Shown one piece after another: positions 1-9,289 of a DNA stretch of 64,000 nucleotides. Origin of the DNA: Puniceicoccus vermicola (lineage in GTDB: Bacteria > Verrucomicrobiota > Verrucomicrobiia > Opitutales > Puniceicoccaceae); contig NZ_JACHVA010000126.1 in assembly GCF_014230055.1 (NCBI RefSeq), positions 1-64,000 of the forward strand, read 5' to 3'. Position numbers and translations under genes: made by a program. The notes beneath the pieces were generated by a model, which worked only from the letters and a program-made list of their open reading frames with translations, was not told the origin of the DNA and made no database searches. Position 1 is the stretch's first letter. Every line of letters begins with the position of its first letter.

Positions 1-810
1 CGGGTAAGTCCCTCGACGGTCAGTAACCTCAACCAGAAGATTTACGAGCGTATTGAGGAGTGGCGGCAGAGGCCGCTCAGGAATCGCTACGTGTATACCT
101 ACCTGGACGGCCTTTGGCTCAAGCGGGCTTGGGGAGGCGAGGTCGAGAACGTCAGTATCCTCGTGGCCATCGGAGTGAACGAGATGGGATTCCGCGAGGT
201 GCTCGGAGTGAGCGAGGGCATGAGCGAAGACAAGGAGAGCTGGAGGAACCTGCTTCGCAACCTATACGGGCGGGGACTGCGCCGGATCGATCTGGCGATC
301 TCCGATAAGGCAGCCGGGTTGATCGAGGCCTTACCGGAGTTTTATCCGCAAGCCAAATGGCAACGATGTGTCTTCCACTTCCATAAAAACATCCTACACA
401 AAGTGCCCAAACAAAAGCGCGAGGAGGTGATCCCTATGCTCAAGGCAATCCATGCCCAGGAAGATGCCCAAAGTGCCCGCGAAAAAGCAATCTCCGTGGC
501 CGCCAAGCTCGAAGACTTGAAGCTCGGTCCTGCAGCCAGCATCCTGCTTCAGGGAATCGACGAATCGCTCACCTACTACCGTTTCCCCAGAGAGCACCAC
601 CGCAGCATCCGCACCAACAATATGCTCGAAAGGATCATGAAGGAGATACGTCGCAGAACCCGAGTGGTCGGAAGCTTCCCGGATGGGAAAAGCGCTCTCA
701 TGCTCGCCTGTGCCAGACTTAGATACATCGCCACCAAATCGTGGTCCGATACCCGAAAATATATGGATATGACCAAGCTTGAGGAAATCGAACTTCAACA
801 AACTGCCTGA
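1..810 (+). CDS. IS256-family (mutator-type) transposase, 5' end outside window
   Basis: The frame is open from base 1, so only the C-terminal 269 residues are visible. The family catalyses cut-and-paste transposition with a DDE active site. Candidate catalytic residues are the Asp of YLDG (codon 36), the Asp of AISDKAAG (codon 102) and the Glu of NNMLERIMKEIRRRTRVVG (codon 210); the last motif is a clear IS256 signature. A CxFH stretch (RCVFHFHKNILHK), also typical, lies between the two Asp residues. The protein ends normally at TGA 808-810, so this end looks intact. The terminal inverted repeat on the right could not be identified with confidence because the left end is missing. It lies next to the repeat-rich region at 0.9 kb. 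Confidence 0.9.
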   Translation, partial: RVSPSTVSNLNQKIYERIEEWRQRPLRNRYVYTYLDGLWLKRAWGGEVENVSILVAIGVNEMGFREVLGVSEGMSEDKESWRNLLRNLYGRGLRRIDLAISDKAAGLIEALPEFYPQAKWQRCVFHFHKNILHKVPKQKREEVIPMLKAIHAQEDAQSAREKAISVAAKLEDLKLGPAASILLQGIDESLTYYRFPREHHRSIRTNNMLERIMKEIRRRTRVVGSFPDGKSALMLACARLRYIATKSWSDTRKYMDMTKLEEIELQQTA

Positions 811-818
811 AAATCGCC

Positions 819-836
819 AGCCCCCCATGGGGGGCT
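819..836. terminator. Perfect 18-bp palindrome after the transposase
   Basis: AGCCCCCCATGGGGGGCT is perfectly self-complementary and starts 8 bases after the transposase stop. It could fold as a hairpin that stops transcription leaving the element, but no long T tract follows, so terminator function is uncertain. Confidence 0.4.
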
Positions 837-928
837 ATTGACATCAACATCAACGAAACATCATAAACCAATCACCAACGCCTTGAGGCACTCAGACCTT
901 TTTGCGAAAGATTTTGGACACTAACCGG

Positions 929-1067
929 CTCTCGCCGATCCTCTCCGCGGTGCTGGAGGGATTTGTGCATGACGGAAGTGTGGAGCGGAATGGCGAAAGC
1001 CATTTCGATGGGGCTTGGTTGAGAAATTCGAGATTTGGCCGCCTTTCCGTAGAAACGGCTCTCGCCG
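929..1067. repeat. Dispersed repeat copy A (139 bp, hairpin-forming)
   Basis: Nearly identical to 5415-5553 in the same orientation (about 7 differences in 139 positions by eye). The left part can pair with its own interior: GGCTCTCGCCGATCCTCTCC near 927-946 is an imperfect inverted repeat of GGAGCGGAATGGCGAAAGCC at 982-1001. A second copy of the left arm starts at about 1050. The same arm pair recurs in the tandem array at 56984-57440. Confidence 0.85.
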
Positions 1068-1186
1068 TTCCTCTCCGCTGGGTTGGGTAAGCGTTCTGGT
1101 CGAAGCCTCTCCCGGGTTGATCACTTTCTTTGGCTTGGAAGGATTTTCTGGATTGAGTGATCTTGATTCTGGAGCAAGATGGCGAT

Positions 1187-2110
1187 GTGAAAACTCGCCC
1201 CTTTCTCTCGTTCTTTGTTTTATTGTTACTGGCTCCGGTCGCGCGAGCAGATGTCTCGGTGGCGGTCTTGGATTTCGGCTCGAGTGAGTCGGCTCGAGAT
1301 CTTGCCGAGGATTTCGGGACGCTATTCGAGTTTGCGTTGGGAATGCAGGACGGAATTCTCCTTGTCGAGAGGGGCCAATTGGATTCGGCGTTGGACGAGT
1401 TGGCGAGAGGGTCCTCAGGAGTTGTCGGTCCAGAGTATGCGGGGAAAGTGGGTCAATTAACCGGAGCCCAGGTTTTGGTTTCCGGAAAGCTGCTGAAGGC
1501 TGGGGACGATTGGGTGGTTATTTCGAAAGTCATGGGAACCGAAACCATGCGGTTGTTTCCCGCGAAAGTGACTTTTTCTGACGAGGAGGAGATTGGTGAT
1601 GCGGTAGAGTCTCTTGCGGTCCAAGTTGCTGCGGAGATCCGTGATCATCGCCACGAATTGTTGGCGGGTTCGGGTGAAGATAGTGGCAGCCTCAATGCTC
1701 TGATCGAGATGGCGGAGGGAGTTGAATTGCCGACTCTTCGCGTAATCATCCCGGAGGTGCATATCGGTACCCGTGTTCCCGATCCGGCGGCACAGACGGA
1801 GGTGATTCGGGTGCTGCGCGAGATAGGATTTACGGTGTTGGATGGAGGTTCCGAAGAGGAGGCTGAGGTCCTGGTCACCGGAGAGGCATTCAGCGAGGCC
1901 GGATTGAGGATCCGGGACTTGGTTTCCTGTCGGGCCCGAGTCGAGGTGAAAGCGGTCGAGGAAGCTTCGGGCAACATCGTGTTCAGTGATGCCGAGAACG
2001 CGGCAGCGGTCGATACGGCCGAGTTTATTGCTGGAAAGAGTGCTCTGCAAAGGGCCGGAGGCAAGGTGGCTCCAGAGCTTGCCGAAAAACTGATCGATCT
2101 TTCGCGGTAG
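1187..2110 (+). CDS. Exported CsgG/FlgO-like protein
   Basis: A 307-residue protein of unknown function. GTG at 1187 is preferred because it opens a classical signal peptide (MKTRPFLSFFVLLLLAPVAR, cleavage near ARA-D) and has GGAG at 1171-1174; an upstream GTG at 1157 would add ten residues before it. The mature N-terminus (SVAVLDFGS, then LLVERGQLDSALDEL and GAQVLVSGKL) follows the pattern of CsgG, FlgO and TolB-N-type domains, which are periplasmic or outer-membrane-linked. A second beta/alpha domain follows (about 195-300). No lipobox Cys is present, so it is probably soluble in the periplasm. It lies 34 bases before a paralogous, larger gene, and the two likely form an operon. Assignment to the CsgG-like fold is by motif pattern only. 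Confidence 0.72.
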   Translation: MKTRPFLSFFVLLLLAPVARADVSVAVLDFGSSESARDLAEDFGTLFEFALGMQDGILLVERGQLDSALDELARGSSGVVGPEYAGKVGQLTGAQVLVSGKLLKAGDDWVVISKVMGTETMRLFPAKVTFSDEEEIGDAVESLAVQVAAEIRDHRHELLAGSGEDSGSLNALIEMAEGVELPTLRVIIPEVHIGTRVPDPAAQTEVIRVLREIGFTVLDGGSEEEAEVLVTGEAFSEAGLRIRDLVSCRARVEVKAVEEASGNIVFSDAENAAAVDTAEFIAGKSALQRAGGKVAPELAEKLIDLSR

Positions 2111-2144
2111 TTGAATGTTTTACTTTCGTGAGAGAATAGGTCCG

Positions 2145-5100
2145 ATGAGAATCTATTTTTCAGGACTCGCGTTATTTCTTCTGTGTGGGGCGGTCCTGGG
2201 AAACGGGAAAGAGTCGGAGGATGTCGTTCTGGCTATCATTTCTTCTGAAAAAGAGAGGAATGTCGCTGATATGCTTCTCGCGGATTTGTCGGGGAGGTCA
2301 GGGCTTGCGTTTGTCGAGCGCGATGAAATGGACCGAATTCGTGAGGAGCTCGAGATGCGCGATTGGTCTTTTTCGTCTGGGATCGACAGATCTCAGTTTG
2401 CCGGAGCGGATGTTCTGGTTCTCTTGAGGCGGCCAGTAGCGAAGGCTCCGCCTCTTTTGCGGTTGATTTCGACCCATACCGGGGGAGTTCTGGGAGCTAC
2501 CGAGATCCCGGAGAAGGTTTCTCCCGAATGGTCCGAGCTCACCGCTGAGTGGATCGCGAAGCATTGCCGTCTGGATCGGGTGGAAGGCGTGCCTCTCGTC
2601 ATGATGCAACTACAGTCGGCCCGAGGGGATTCCGCAAATGAGTTGCTTGTGAGCGCGAAACTGGGGCGCGAGTTGTATTTTCGGCCGGAGATTGCGGTTC
2701 TGGAGAGATGGAGGCTGAGGGATGCGGTTTTCGAGAAGTTGCTAAAAGACTCGGGAGAAAACTTTGATCGGGCGGGATGGATTCTGGAAGGAAGGATTTT
2801 CGATCAAACCGATCCGATGGTGGTCGAGATTGTTCTGCGACAAGCGGGGACCGATTCGCCCGTCCTCGAGAAAAAATTCGAGATCGATGAAGCGGGGAGG
2901 GTATTTAACAAGATCGCAGTCGAGATATCCGCTGGATTGAATGTTTCAGAAGGGGAGATCGAAGAATCGATCAACGACCGGGGTGAGGTCTCTGAGCAGC
3001 TTGATCGGGGGAAATGGGCGATGGAGTGGGGCGATTACGATCAGGCGATTCGTTCGTTTGAGAACGGGATCGCTCTAGCGCCTCGAACCTATGCCACATT
3101 CGAGGCATACTTGGCTGCCGCCTACTTCAAGAGAGGGTCATGGCAAACGGTGATTCACTCGGGGGTTAATGATGCAGACACATTTCAAAGCGGACTTCTC
3201 GATCTTTGCATGGCCTTCGCACTGCTCAGGAACGCAACGGACGATCCTCTCGAATTCGGTCCGAGAGTTCATGGGCTGGCCTGCGACATGTTGATTGGAT
3301 TGAATCGTCCTTTGACTTCCGGAGCCGCGTTGGAAACCGATATTGCTGAGGTCCGCCGGTCTCTCGCCGAACTGCGTCGGAATGCGCGTCAGGTTTACCG
3401 CAAACTTCTCATCGTTGAAGACCTGGATCCGCGTTATTTCAAACAATTGGTGGAAGTGGATTGGATCAGCGGCAGTCCTGTCGGGCATGAGTATTTCACC
3501 TCGGTGATGGCTGGACTGACATCCGGAGGGTTGTGGGAGGAGACGCGGGAGGATGCGATTGAGACGTTGATCGAGGCCTCGAAACGGCTCGAACGGATGC
3601 CGGAAGAAGGACAGGCGGCGGTTTTTGAGGCATCGGTCGGGGCGCGGGGCTTCGACTTATCCTGGATTGGGCGTTGGCCGGGAGGATTCGATCTCCCCGG
3701 GGATATGGAACTCTGGTCGGACGAAGCGAGTGGAGAAGGGGGATTGGTCGAAATGATTCCTGCGTTGGCTGCTGTCTGGGCTGCAACTTCGGTCCAAGGT
3801 TCTCCTTTTAGCAAAAACGACCCAAACGCCTGGGAGTCTGCCGCTCGCGATCTGGCAGCGGTCATTCGGGATGAGATGGAAAATTTGCTCGACCAAGAGA
3901 ATCCGGAGCTTTTGGCGCCGATCTCTGAGGTGATTGAGAGCTCCTGGCGAGTTTCGGTGTCCAGTGAATCCTACGCGGGGGCTCGAGAAGCCTTGGAGTC
4001 GGCTTGGCTGGCGGCGAACGAGGAGGTCCTCGATTCCGGCGATGACGTTCACTACATGGTTTACAACTTGTTCAATCGTCCGGAGATGGTCCCTCTCCGG
4101 GAGCGAAAGCAATTGGAGGCGCGGGTGCGCGACCTTCTGGACTCTGCGGAAGGGGGCGAACGATTTGCGTTGGAAAGAATGTTGGAAGGCTTGGCGTCTG
4201 TTCAGCCTCCCCCTCCGAGTCAGGGACTGCCCTCCAGCGGGTTCGCTTCTTGGCGTCCGCGTTTAGAGGTTCGTGAACCCATCCGTGAGGAATCGGAAAA
4301 TCCAAGGCAGAATATCACCCATTCGGCCGATTTTGGGTTCAGTTTGAGCCCCGGGCCCGAAACGAAGATCATTGGAGAGGGGCGGGAGCCGTCGCGTTGG
4401 CTCTTCCGTGCGCGCGCCGACGAACTTCGACACCCGACTGTGGAGCACCGTATTGTGTATGGAGGAGGACGCATGTGGATTGCGTGGGCGTACCCGGGCC
4501 GACTGGTGGTGGAGCATTTCGACCTCGATGGCGATTCTTCCACGCTTTGGTATCCACCTTCCCCGCGCGACGAGGTCCATTTCGGGGTCAACCTCGCGGT
4601 CCTGGGCGGCAATCTTTTCATCTACAGTCAAAGGAGTCTGCTCTGGACACCGCTCGAGAAGGAGGATTGGCATCTGTGGAAGTTCGAGCCGGGGTTCCTT
4701 CAGCAGATGAAACTGTCTGGCGGGGAGCTGTATGTGGTGGGTGGGGACTCCATTCAGCGGATCGATCCCGAGTCCGAGTCCCTCTCGATCATTTGGTCGG
4801 AACGCCTTGGGATTGAGGAGGCGGATGCGCCGGGGGCAAACGGATTGAAGTTTATCGCTTTTCCGAAGGAAGGGACTCGTGCTCCCACCTATGAGCTGCA
4901 AATCAAAAGTTCGGAGGATCGTCAGGATATTTGGCAAATGGCCAAGCAGGGAGAGTTGAGGACAAACTTTGATCCTGCTGCAGCGTTCTGGGCCATTTAT
5001 CAAATGCGGGGGCCCCAGATTCCCCCGGATCGATTCAATCGGTGGAGTTACGGATCGGCTATCGAAGGGCTTTCACCCATGGACGAAGAATCGGTCATCG

Positions 5101-5339
5101 CGGCGGGAGCGGACTCTGAGGCGATTTGGTTGCTTTATGGAGGTGGCGGTCGAGAGGATCAGCGCTATTTTCTGGGCATGGTTCCTTGGGACCGACGTGA
5201 GCCGGCGCGGGAATTGCCCATCCAAATGCCGGAATTTTCAGACACGCTTTTGGTCGCTCCCGACGCTGTGCTTGTATTCTATCAGGAATCTCTGCCGGTC
5301 GCTGTCTATTCAAAAGTGGATTGGGAGTCGGGGAACTGA
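2145..5339 (+). CDS. Large exported CsgG-like/TPR protein
   Basis: A 1064-residue protein. ATG 2145 is chosen because it begins a signal peptide (MRIYFSGLALFLLCGAVLG); ATG 2115 would add ten residues ahead of it. Residues about 25-130 repeat the pattern of the preceding protein (VVLAIISSEKE, LAFVERDEMDRIREELEMR, GADVLVLLRR), so the pair share a CsgG/FlgO-like domain. A tetratricopeptide-like helical pair follows (WAMEWGDYDQAIRSFENGIA, then AYLAAAYFKRG). The C-terminal third (about 730-1060) is rich in Trp, Gly and short beta segments spaced like a beta-propeller. Both genes lie between 139-bp direct repeats. I infer a cell-envelope assembly or sensing role; no specific function is recognised. 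Confidence 0.7.
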   Translation: MRIYFSGLALFLLCGAVLGNGKESEDVVLAIISSEKERNVADMLLADLSGRSGLAFVERDEMDRIREELEMRDWSFSSGIDRSQFAGADVLVLLRRPVAKAPPLLRLISTHTGGVLGATEIPEKVSPEWSELTAEWIAKHCRLDRVEGVPLVMMQLQSARGDSANELLVSAKLGRELYFRPEIAVLERWRLRDAVFEKLLKDSGENFDRAGWILEGRIFDQTDPMVVEIVLRQAGTDSPVLEKKFEIDEAGRVFNKIAVEISAGLNVSEGEIEESINDRGEVSEQLDRGKWAMEWGDYDQAIRSFENGIALAPRTYATFEAYLAAAYFKRGSWQTVIHSGVNDADTFQSGLLDLCMAFALLRNATDDPLEFGPRVHGLACDMLIGLNRPLTSGAALETDIAEVRRSLAELRRNARQVYRKLLIVEDLDPRYFKQLVEVDWISGSPVGHEYFTSVMAGLTSGGLWEETREDAIETLIEASKRLERMPEEGQAAVFEASVGARGFDLSWIGRWPGGFDLPGDMELWSDEASGEGGLVEMIPALAAVWAATSVQGSPFSKNDPNAWESAARDLAAVIRDEMENLLDQENPELLAPISEVIESSWRVSVSSESYAGAREALESAWLAANEEVLDSGDDVHYMVYNLFNRPEMVPLRERKQLEARVRDLLDSAEGGERFALERMLEGLASVQPPPPSQGLPSSGFASWRPRLEVREPIREESENPRQNITHSADFGFSLSPGPETKIIGEGREPSRWLFRARADELRHPTVEHRIVYGGGRMWIAWAYPGRLVVEHFDLDGDSSTLWYPPSPRDEVHFGVNLAVLGGNLFIYSQRSLLWTPLEKEDWHLWKFEPGFLQQMKLSGGELYVVGGDSIQRIDPESESLSIIWSERLGIEEADAPGANGLKFIAFPKEGTRAPTYELQIKSSEDRQDIWQMAKQGELRTNFDPAAAFWAIYQMRGPQIPPDRFNRWSYGSAIEGLSPMDEESVIAAGADSEAIWLLYGGGGREDQRYFLGMVPWDRREPARELPIQMPEFSDTLLVAPDAVLVFYQESLPVAVYSKVDWESGN

Positions 5340-5414
5340 GATAGAGTCCGCAAAGTTTCTATCGTTTTCGATCCCGGAGCGATGGATGGGGCTTGTCCGG
5401 ATACTCAGAAACGG

Positions 5415-5553
5415 CTCTCGCCGTTCCTCTCCGCGGTGTTGGAGGGATTTGTGCATGACGGAATTGTGGAGCGGAATGGCGAGGGCCATTTCGATGGAGC
5501 TTGGTTGAGAAATTCGAGATTTGGCCGCCTTTCCGTAGAAACGGCTCTTGCCG
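5415..5553. repeat. Dispersed repeat copy B (139 bp)
   Basis: Same orientation and almost the same sequence as 929-1067. Shared core strings include GAGAAATTCGAGATTTGGCC and GGAGGGATTTGTGCATGACG. The two copies bracket the CsgG-like gene pair 4.5 kb apart. Confidence 0.85.
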
Positions 5554-5689
5554 ATACTTCCCGCAGGGTTGGAGGGAAAGACCGCTTCGGGGGCTTGTGG
5601 GTTTGTCGACTTCTCGGCGAGATTCTCGCGCGCATTTTCACCCCGAATTCGGTGACAGAATTTTTTCCAAAAAATTAGGGAAATATTTC

Positions 5690-5717
5690 TTGCGTGGGGG
5701 ACTCTCAGGGGTATTCT
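5690..5717 (+). promoter_or_regulatory. Putative promoter of the rpsL superoperon
   Basis: TTGCGT (5690-5695), a 16-base spacer and TATTCT (5712-5717), 38 bases before the rpsL ATG. The same arrangement (TTGCTT, 16 bases, CATTCT) occurs before rplE, which strengthens both. Confidence 0.45.
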
Positions 5718-5755
5718 CCTCCGTTTTCGCTAAATCCGAACCATTTGAGAATTTC

Positions 5756-6133
5756 ATGCCAACGATCAACCAGCTAGTCCGCAAGCCTCGCCAATTGGTG
5801 AAGGCGAAGACGAAGTCTCCTGCGCTGAAGAATAATCCCTTCCGTCGTGGAGTCTGCGTTCAGGTCATGACCCGTACCCCGAAAAAGCCGAACTCTGCCA
5901 TCCGTAAGGTTGCCAAGGTGCGTCTCACCACCGGGATTGAAGTCATTGCCTACATCCCTGACGAAGGCCACAACCTCCAGGAGCACAGCATCGTGCTCGT
6001 GCGTGGTGGTCGTGTAAAGGACCTTCCAGGTGTCCGTTACCACATCGTTCGCGGAACTTTGGACTGCCGGGGAGTCGAAAAGCGTCGTCGGAGCCGCTCC
6101 AAGTATGGAGTGAAGCGTCCGAAGGAATCCTAA
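5756..6133 (+). CDS. rpsL: 30S ribosomal protein S12
   Basis: 125 residues ([12 protein letters not shown]...). S12 lies at the decoding centre of the small subunit. The conserved loops TPKKPNSA and [14 protein letters not shown] are intact, including the lysines whose mutation gives streptomycin resistance, so the wild-type sensitive form is predicted at these sites. Translation from ATG 5756 gives the family's normal N-terminus; the open frame upstream belongs to the leader. First gene of rpsL-rpsG-fusA. Confidence 0.97.
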   Translation: MPTINQLVRKPRQLVKAKTKSPALKNNPFRRGVCVQVMTRTPKKPNSAIRKVAKVRLTTGIEVIAYIPDEGHNLQEHSIVLVRGGRVKDLPGVRYHIVRGTLDCRGVEKRRRSRSKYGVKRPKES

Positions 6134-6158
6134 TCAACTTCGAACCTATTTCCGAATC

Positions 6159-6632
6159 ATGTCGCGTCGTCGCCAAGCCGAAAAACGGGAGTTCATTCCC
6201 GATCCCCGTTATCAAAGCCAGCTGGTCAGCCAACTGATCAACATGGTCATGAGCTGCGGCAAGAAGTCTCTTGCTCAGCGCATCGTTTACTCCGCTTTTG
6301 AGCGTGCCAGCGAAAAGCTGGAAAAGGGTGATCCAGTGGATCTCCTTCTCGGTGCTCTCGAAAACGCCCGCCCGAAGCTGGAGGTCAAGAGCCGCCGCGT
6401 CGGGGGTGCTACCTATCAGGTGCCGGTCGAGCTTAGCTACGAACGTCAGCAGGGCCTCGCCCTTCGCTGGATGGTAGCTTCTGCCCGTGCTCGTAAGGGA
6501 ATTTCGATGGGGGAAGCCCTCGCTAACGAAATCATTGATGCCTACAACGGCACTGGAACGGTGGTCCGTAAAAAGGAAGAAACCCACCGCATGGCTCAGG
6601 CGAACCGCGCGTTTGCTCACCTTCGCTGGTAA
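6159..6632 (+). CDS. rpsG: 30S ribosomal protein S7
   Basis: 157 residues, normal length. S7 nucleates assembly of the 30S head by binding the 3' domain of 16S rRNA. It starts [15 protein letters not shown] and carries the family signatures [16 protein letters not shown] and [20 protein letters not shown]. It lies 25 bases after rpsL and 42 bases before fusA, the standard str-operon order. Confidence 0.97.
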   Translation: MSRRRQAEKREFIPDPRYQSQLVSQLINMVMSCGKKSLAQRIVYSAFERASEKLEKGDPVDLLLGALENARPKLEVKSRRVGGATYQVPVELSYERQQGLALRWMVASARARKGISMGEALANEIIDAYNGTGTVVRKKEETHRMAQANRAFAHLRW

Positions 6633-6674
6633 GAGTTCTTTTCGAACCTTGTTCCTTTTATTGGAGTCCCCGTC

Positions 6675-8837
6675 ATGTCCGCCGCAATGGAAATTCTCGA
6701 TGTCAACGCCAAGGAGCGCCTGTGCCCCTTGGAGCGGACTCGGAATATCGGCATTGCTGCGCACATCGATGCGGGGAAGACCACCACGACCGAGCGCATG
6801 CTCTACTACACTGGCGTCGTTCATAAGATCGGCGAGGTGCATGAGGGTACTGCGGTAACGGATTGGATGGAACAAGAGCGCGAGCGGGGGATTACGATTA
6901 CCTCGGCCGCGATTTCCTGTGAATGGACTGCCGAATGGGGCCCTTTCACCGGAGAAAAGCACCGGATCAACATTATCGATACTCCGGGGCACGTCGATTT
7001 CACCGCCGAGGTCGAACGTTCTTTGCGAGTCCTCGATGGGGCCGTCGGGGTGTTTTGCGCCGTCGCCGGTGTGCAGCCTCAGTCCGAAACGGTCTGGCGG
7101 CAGATGGATAAATACAGCGTCCCGCGGATCGCTTTCATCAATAAGATGGATCGCACCGGGGCCGATTTTCACGCTGCCATTGAGAGCATGCGCGACCGCC
7201 TTCGTGCCAATGCGCATCCGCTTTATTTGCCGATCGGTGCCGAGGAAAACTTTAAGGGTCTGATTGACCTCGTGGCCAACCAGGCCCTGATGTATGACGA
7301 AACCGACCCTCTCGGTGTCCGTTTCGATCTCATCGACATTCCTGCTGATTATCGCGAGGAAGCAGCCGAGTATCGCGAAAAGCTCATCGAAGCGCTCGCT
7401 GATTTCGACGACGAACTCGCCAATCGCTACTTGGAAGGGGAGGATCTCTCCGAAGATCTGCTTCGCCGGGCTGTCCGCAAAGCGACCCTTTCCCGCGAAT
7501 TTGTCGGAGTCATTCCCGGTTCTGCATTCAAGAACAAAGGTGTGCAGCGTCTCCTCGACGCCATCATCGACTACCTGCCTTCTCCTGTTGACGTTCCCGC
7601 AATTCGCGGTGAGAGCGAAAAGGGGGAGGAAGTGACCGTTCACGCCGACGATCACAGTAAAGTGGCTGGCCTCGCATTTAAGCTGATGACCGACCCGTTT
7701 GTCGGGAAGCTTGTCTTTTTCCGCGTCTATTGTGGCCAGCTCCGTAAAGGGATGTCGGTTTACAACCCGCGCACCCGGAAGACCGAACGCATCAGTCGCC
7801 TCATGATTATGAAAGCGGATACCCGTGAAGACATCGACGTTGCCTTCTCTGGAGACATCTGTGCGATCATCGGGGCAAAAGACGTCGTCACTGGCGACAC
7901 CCTTACTGACAAGGCTCTCGACATCCGTCTGGAGCCTCCGTCGTTCCCTGAGCCTGTGATTTCCATGTCGATCGAGCCGCACTCCCGCGCCGATTCGGAA
8001 AAAATGTCTCTCGGGCTCCAGCGCCTCGCTGAAGAGGATCCGACCTTCGTCGTTTCCTCCGATTCCGAAACCGGGCAGACATTGATCGCCGGAATGGGCG
8101 AGCTGCACCTCGAAATCATCCGTGACCGCCTTTTCCGCGAGTTCAAGGTTGAGGCCGATGCCGGGCGTCCGCAAATCGCTTACCGCGAAACCATCATCGG
8201 GACCTCCGAAGCCGAGGGCAAATTCATCCGCCAGTCGGGTGGACGTGGTCAGTATGGCCACTGCGTCATCCGCATCGAGCCGAATGAAAAAGGGAAGGGG
8301 ATTGAGCTCATCAACGAGATTGTGGGCGGCACCATTCCCAAAGAATTTATCAAGCCGACTTTCGACGGGATTAAAGAAGCCTCAAATAATGGGGTCACTG
8401 CGGGATATCCTGTGATTGACTTCAAGGTTCATCTCGTGGACGGTTCTTTCCACGACGTCGATTCTTCGGAAATGGCCTTCAAAATGGCCGGGATCTTCGC
8501 TTTCAAGGAAGCGATGCGCACCGCCAGCCCGGTTCTTCTTGAGCCAATCATGAAGGTCGACGTTGAGTGTCCCGAAGAGTTCCAAGGGGATGTGGTGGGT
8601 GACTTGAACCGTCGCCGTGGCCAGATCCAGAGCATGACCACCCGCAATCAGCTCACCTCGGTTCATTCTTTCGTTCCACTCGAAACCATGTTTGGTTACG
8701 CGACCGATGTTCGCTCTTTGAGCAAAGGCCGCGCGACCTACACCATGGAGCCCTCTCATTTTGAGCAGGTTCCCAATAGTGTCCTCTCCAAAATTGTCGA
8801 AACCACTCCCCAAACCTTCCGCGGTGGGGATAACTAA
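6675..8837 (+). CDS. fusA: Elongation factor G
   Basis: 720 residues, normal for EF-G, the GTPase that drives ribosomal translocation. The G1 loop [12 protein letters not shown] (about residues 29-40), the DTPGHVDF G3 motif and INKMDR G4 motif are all intact, followed by the EF-G domains II-V (for example [14 protein letters not shown] in domain IV). Two in-frame ATGs lie at the start (MSAAMEIL); the first is used. The gene is followed after 12 bases by rpsJ with no tuf between them, unlike the E. coli str operon. Confidence 0.97.
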   Translation: MSAAMEILDVNAKERLCPLERTRNIGIAAHIDAGKTTTTERMLYYTGVVHKIGEVHEGTAVTDWMEQERERGITITSAAISCEWTAEWGPFTGEKHRINIIDTPGHVDFTAEVERSLRVLDGAVGVFCAVAGVQPQSETVWRQMDKYSVPRIAFINKMDRTGADFHAAIESMRDRLRANAHPLYLPIGAEENFKGLIDLVANQALMYDETDPLGVRFDLIDIPADYREEAAEYREKLIEALADFDDELANRYLEGEDLSEDLLRRAVRKATLSREFVGVIPGSAFKNKGVQRLLDAIIDYLPSPVDVPAIRGESEKGEEVTVHADDHSKVAGLAFKLMTDPFVGKLVFFRVYCGQLRKGMSVYNPRTRKTERISRLMIMKADTREDIDVAFSGDICAIIGAKDVVTGDTLTDKALDIRLEPPSFPEPVISMSIEPHSRADSEKMSLGLQRLAEEDPTFVVSSDSETGQTLIAGMGELHLEIIRDRLFREFKVEADAGRPQIAYRETIIGTSEAEGKFIRQSGGRGQYGHCVIRIEPNEKGKGIELINEIVGGTIPKEFIKPTFDGIKEASNNGVTAGYPVIDFKVHLVDGSFHDVDSSEMAFKMAGIFAFKEAMRTASPVLLEPIMKVDVECPEEFQGDVVGDLNRRRGQIQSMTTRNQLTSVHSFVPLETMFGYATDVRSLSKGRATYTMEPSHFEQVPNSVLSKIVETTPQTFRGGDN

Positions 8838-8849
8838 TTTTTGCCTACG

Positions 8850-9158
8850 ATGACAAAGCCACGCATACGCATTAAACTGAAGGGCTTCGATTACCGAATC
8901 GTCGACCAGTCCACCAACGACATTGTCGACACGGCCAAGCGCTCCGGCGCACGGGTGTCCGGACCCATTCCGCTTCCTACGCGGATTGAGAAGTTCACCG
9001 TGAACCGTTCGCCGCACGTGGACAAGAAGGCCATGGACCAGTTCGAACTCCGTTCGCACTGCCGTCTGCTCGACATCATTGAGCCGACCGCGAATACCGT
9101 GGACGACCTCAAGAAACTAAATCTTCCCGCCGGGGTAGAGATCACGATCAACGTCTGA
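8850..9158 (+). CDS. rpsJ: 30S ribosomal protein S10
   Basis: 102 residues starting [20 protein letters not shown], the usual S10/NusE N-terminus; an in-frame TTG at 8841 is less likely. S10 binds the 30S head and also acts as NusE in antitermination. It contains [20 protein letters not shown] with the long extended loop. It follows fusA closely and opens the S10 gene order, but a 131-base gap separates it from rplC. Confidence 0.96.
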   Translation: MTKPRIRIKLKGFDYRIVDQSTNDIVDTAKRSGARVSGPIPLPTRIEKFTVNRSPHVDKKAMDQFELRSHCRLLDIIEPTANTVDDLKKLNLPAGVEITINV

Positions 9159-9193
9159 TCTCACAACCCATTTCGCCCGCCAACTCTCTCGTT

Positions 9194-9221
9194 TTGAGAT
9201 AAGCAAAAACCAGTAAACAAT
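9194..9221 (+). promoter_or_regulatory. Weak candidate promoter before rplC
   Basis: TTGAGA (9194-9199), 16 bases, AACAAT (9216-9221) in the 131-base rpsJ-rplC gap, the largest gap in this part of the cluster. It may restart transcription for the rplC block. Only the -35 and partial -10 match support it. Confidence 0.3.
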
Positions 9222-9289
9222 AAACGCTAACGCAGGGCCCTTAGGGTTCAATGGAGGAATCTTTCCAACAACCCCCCTGCCTCTTGCAT

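Larger units (their letters stand above)
811..1186. other. Intergenic region with a 139-bp repeat copy
   Basis: No convincing gene is seen between the transposase and the CsgG-like gene at 1187. It contains a palindrome at 819-836, probably the right end of the insertion element (boundary not resolved), and repeat copy A at 929-1067. Short open frames across the repeat have no recognisable product. Confidence 0.6.
5340..5755. other. Intergenic region: repeat copy B and rpsL leader
   Basis: Contains repeat copy B (5415-5553) followed by the promoter region of the ribosomal superoperon. Long frames crossing it (for example one running into rpsL from 5501) are extensions of rpsL and not separate genes. 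Confidence 0.6.

Noticed and set aside
837-928. Right terminal inverted repeat of the IS256-type element
   Set aside because: The left end is outside the window, so no inverted pair or target duplication can be verified.
5943-8261. 772-residue open frame on the minus strand across rpsL, rpsG and fusA
   Set aside because: It is antisense to three certain genes; strong codon bias of ribosomal genes keeps the opposite frame open.
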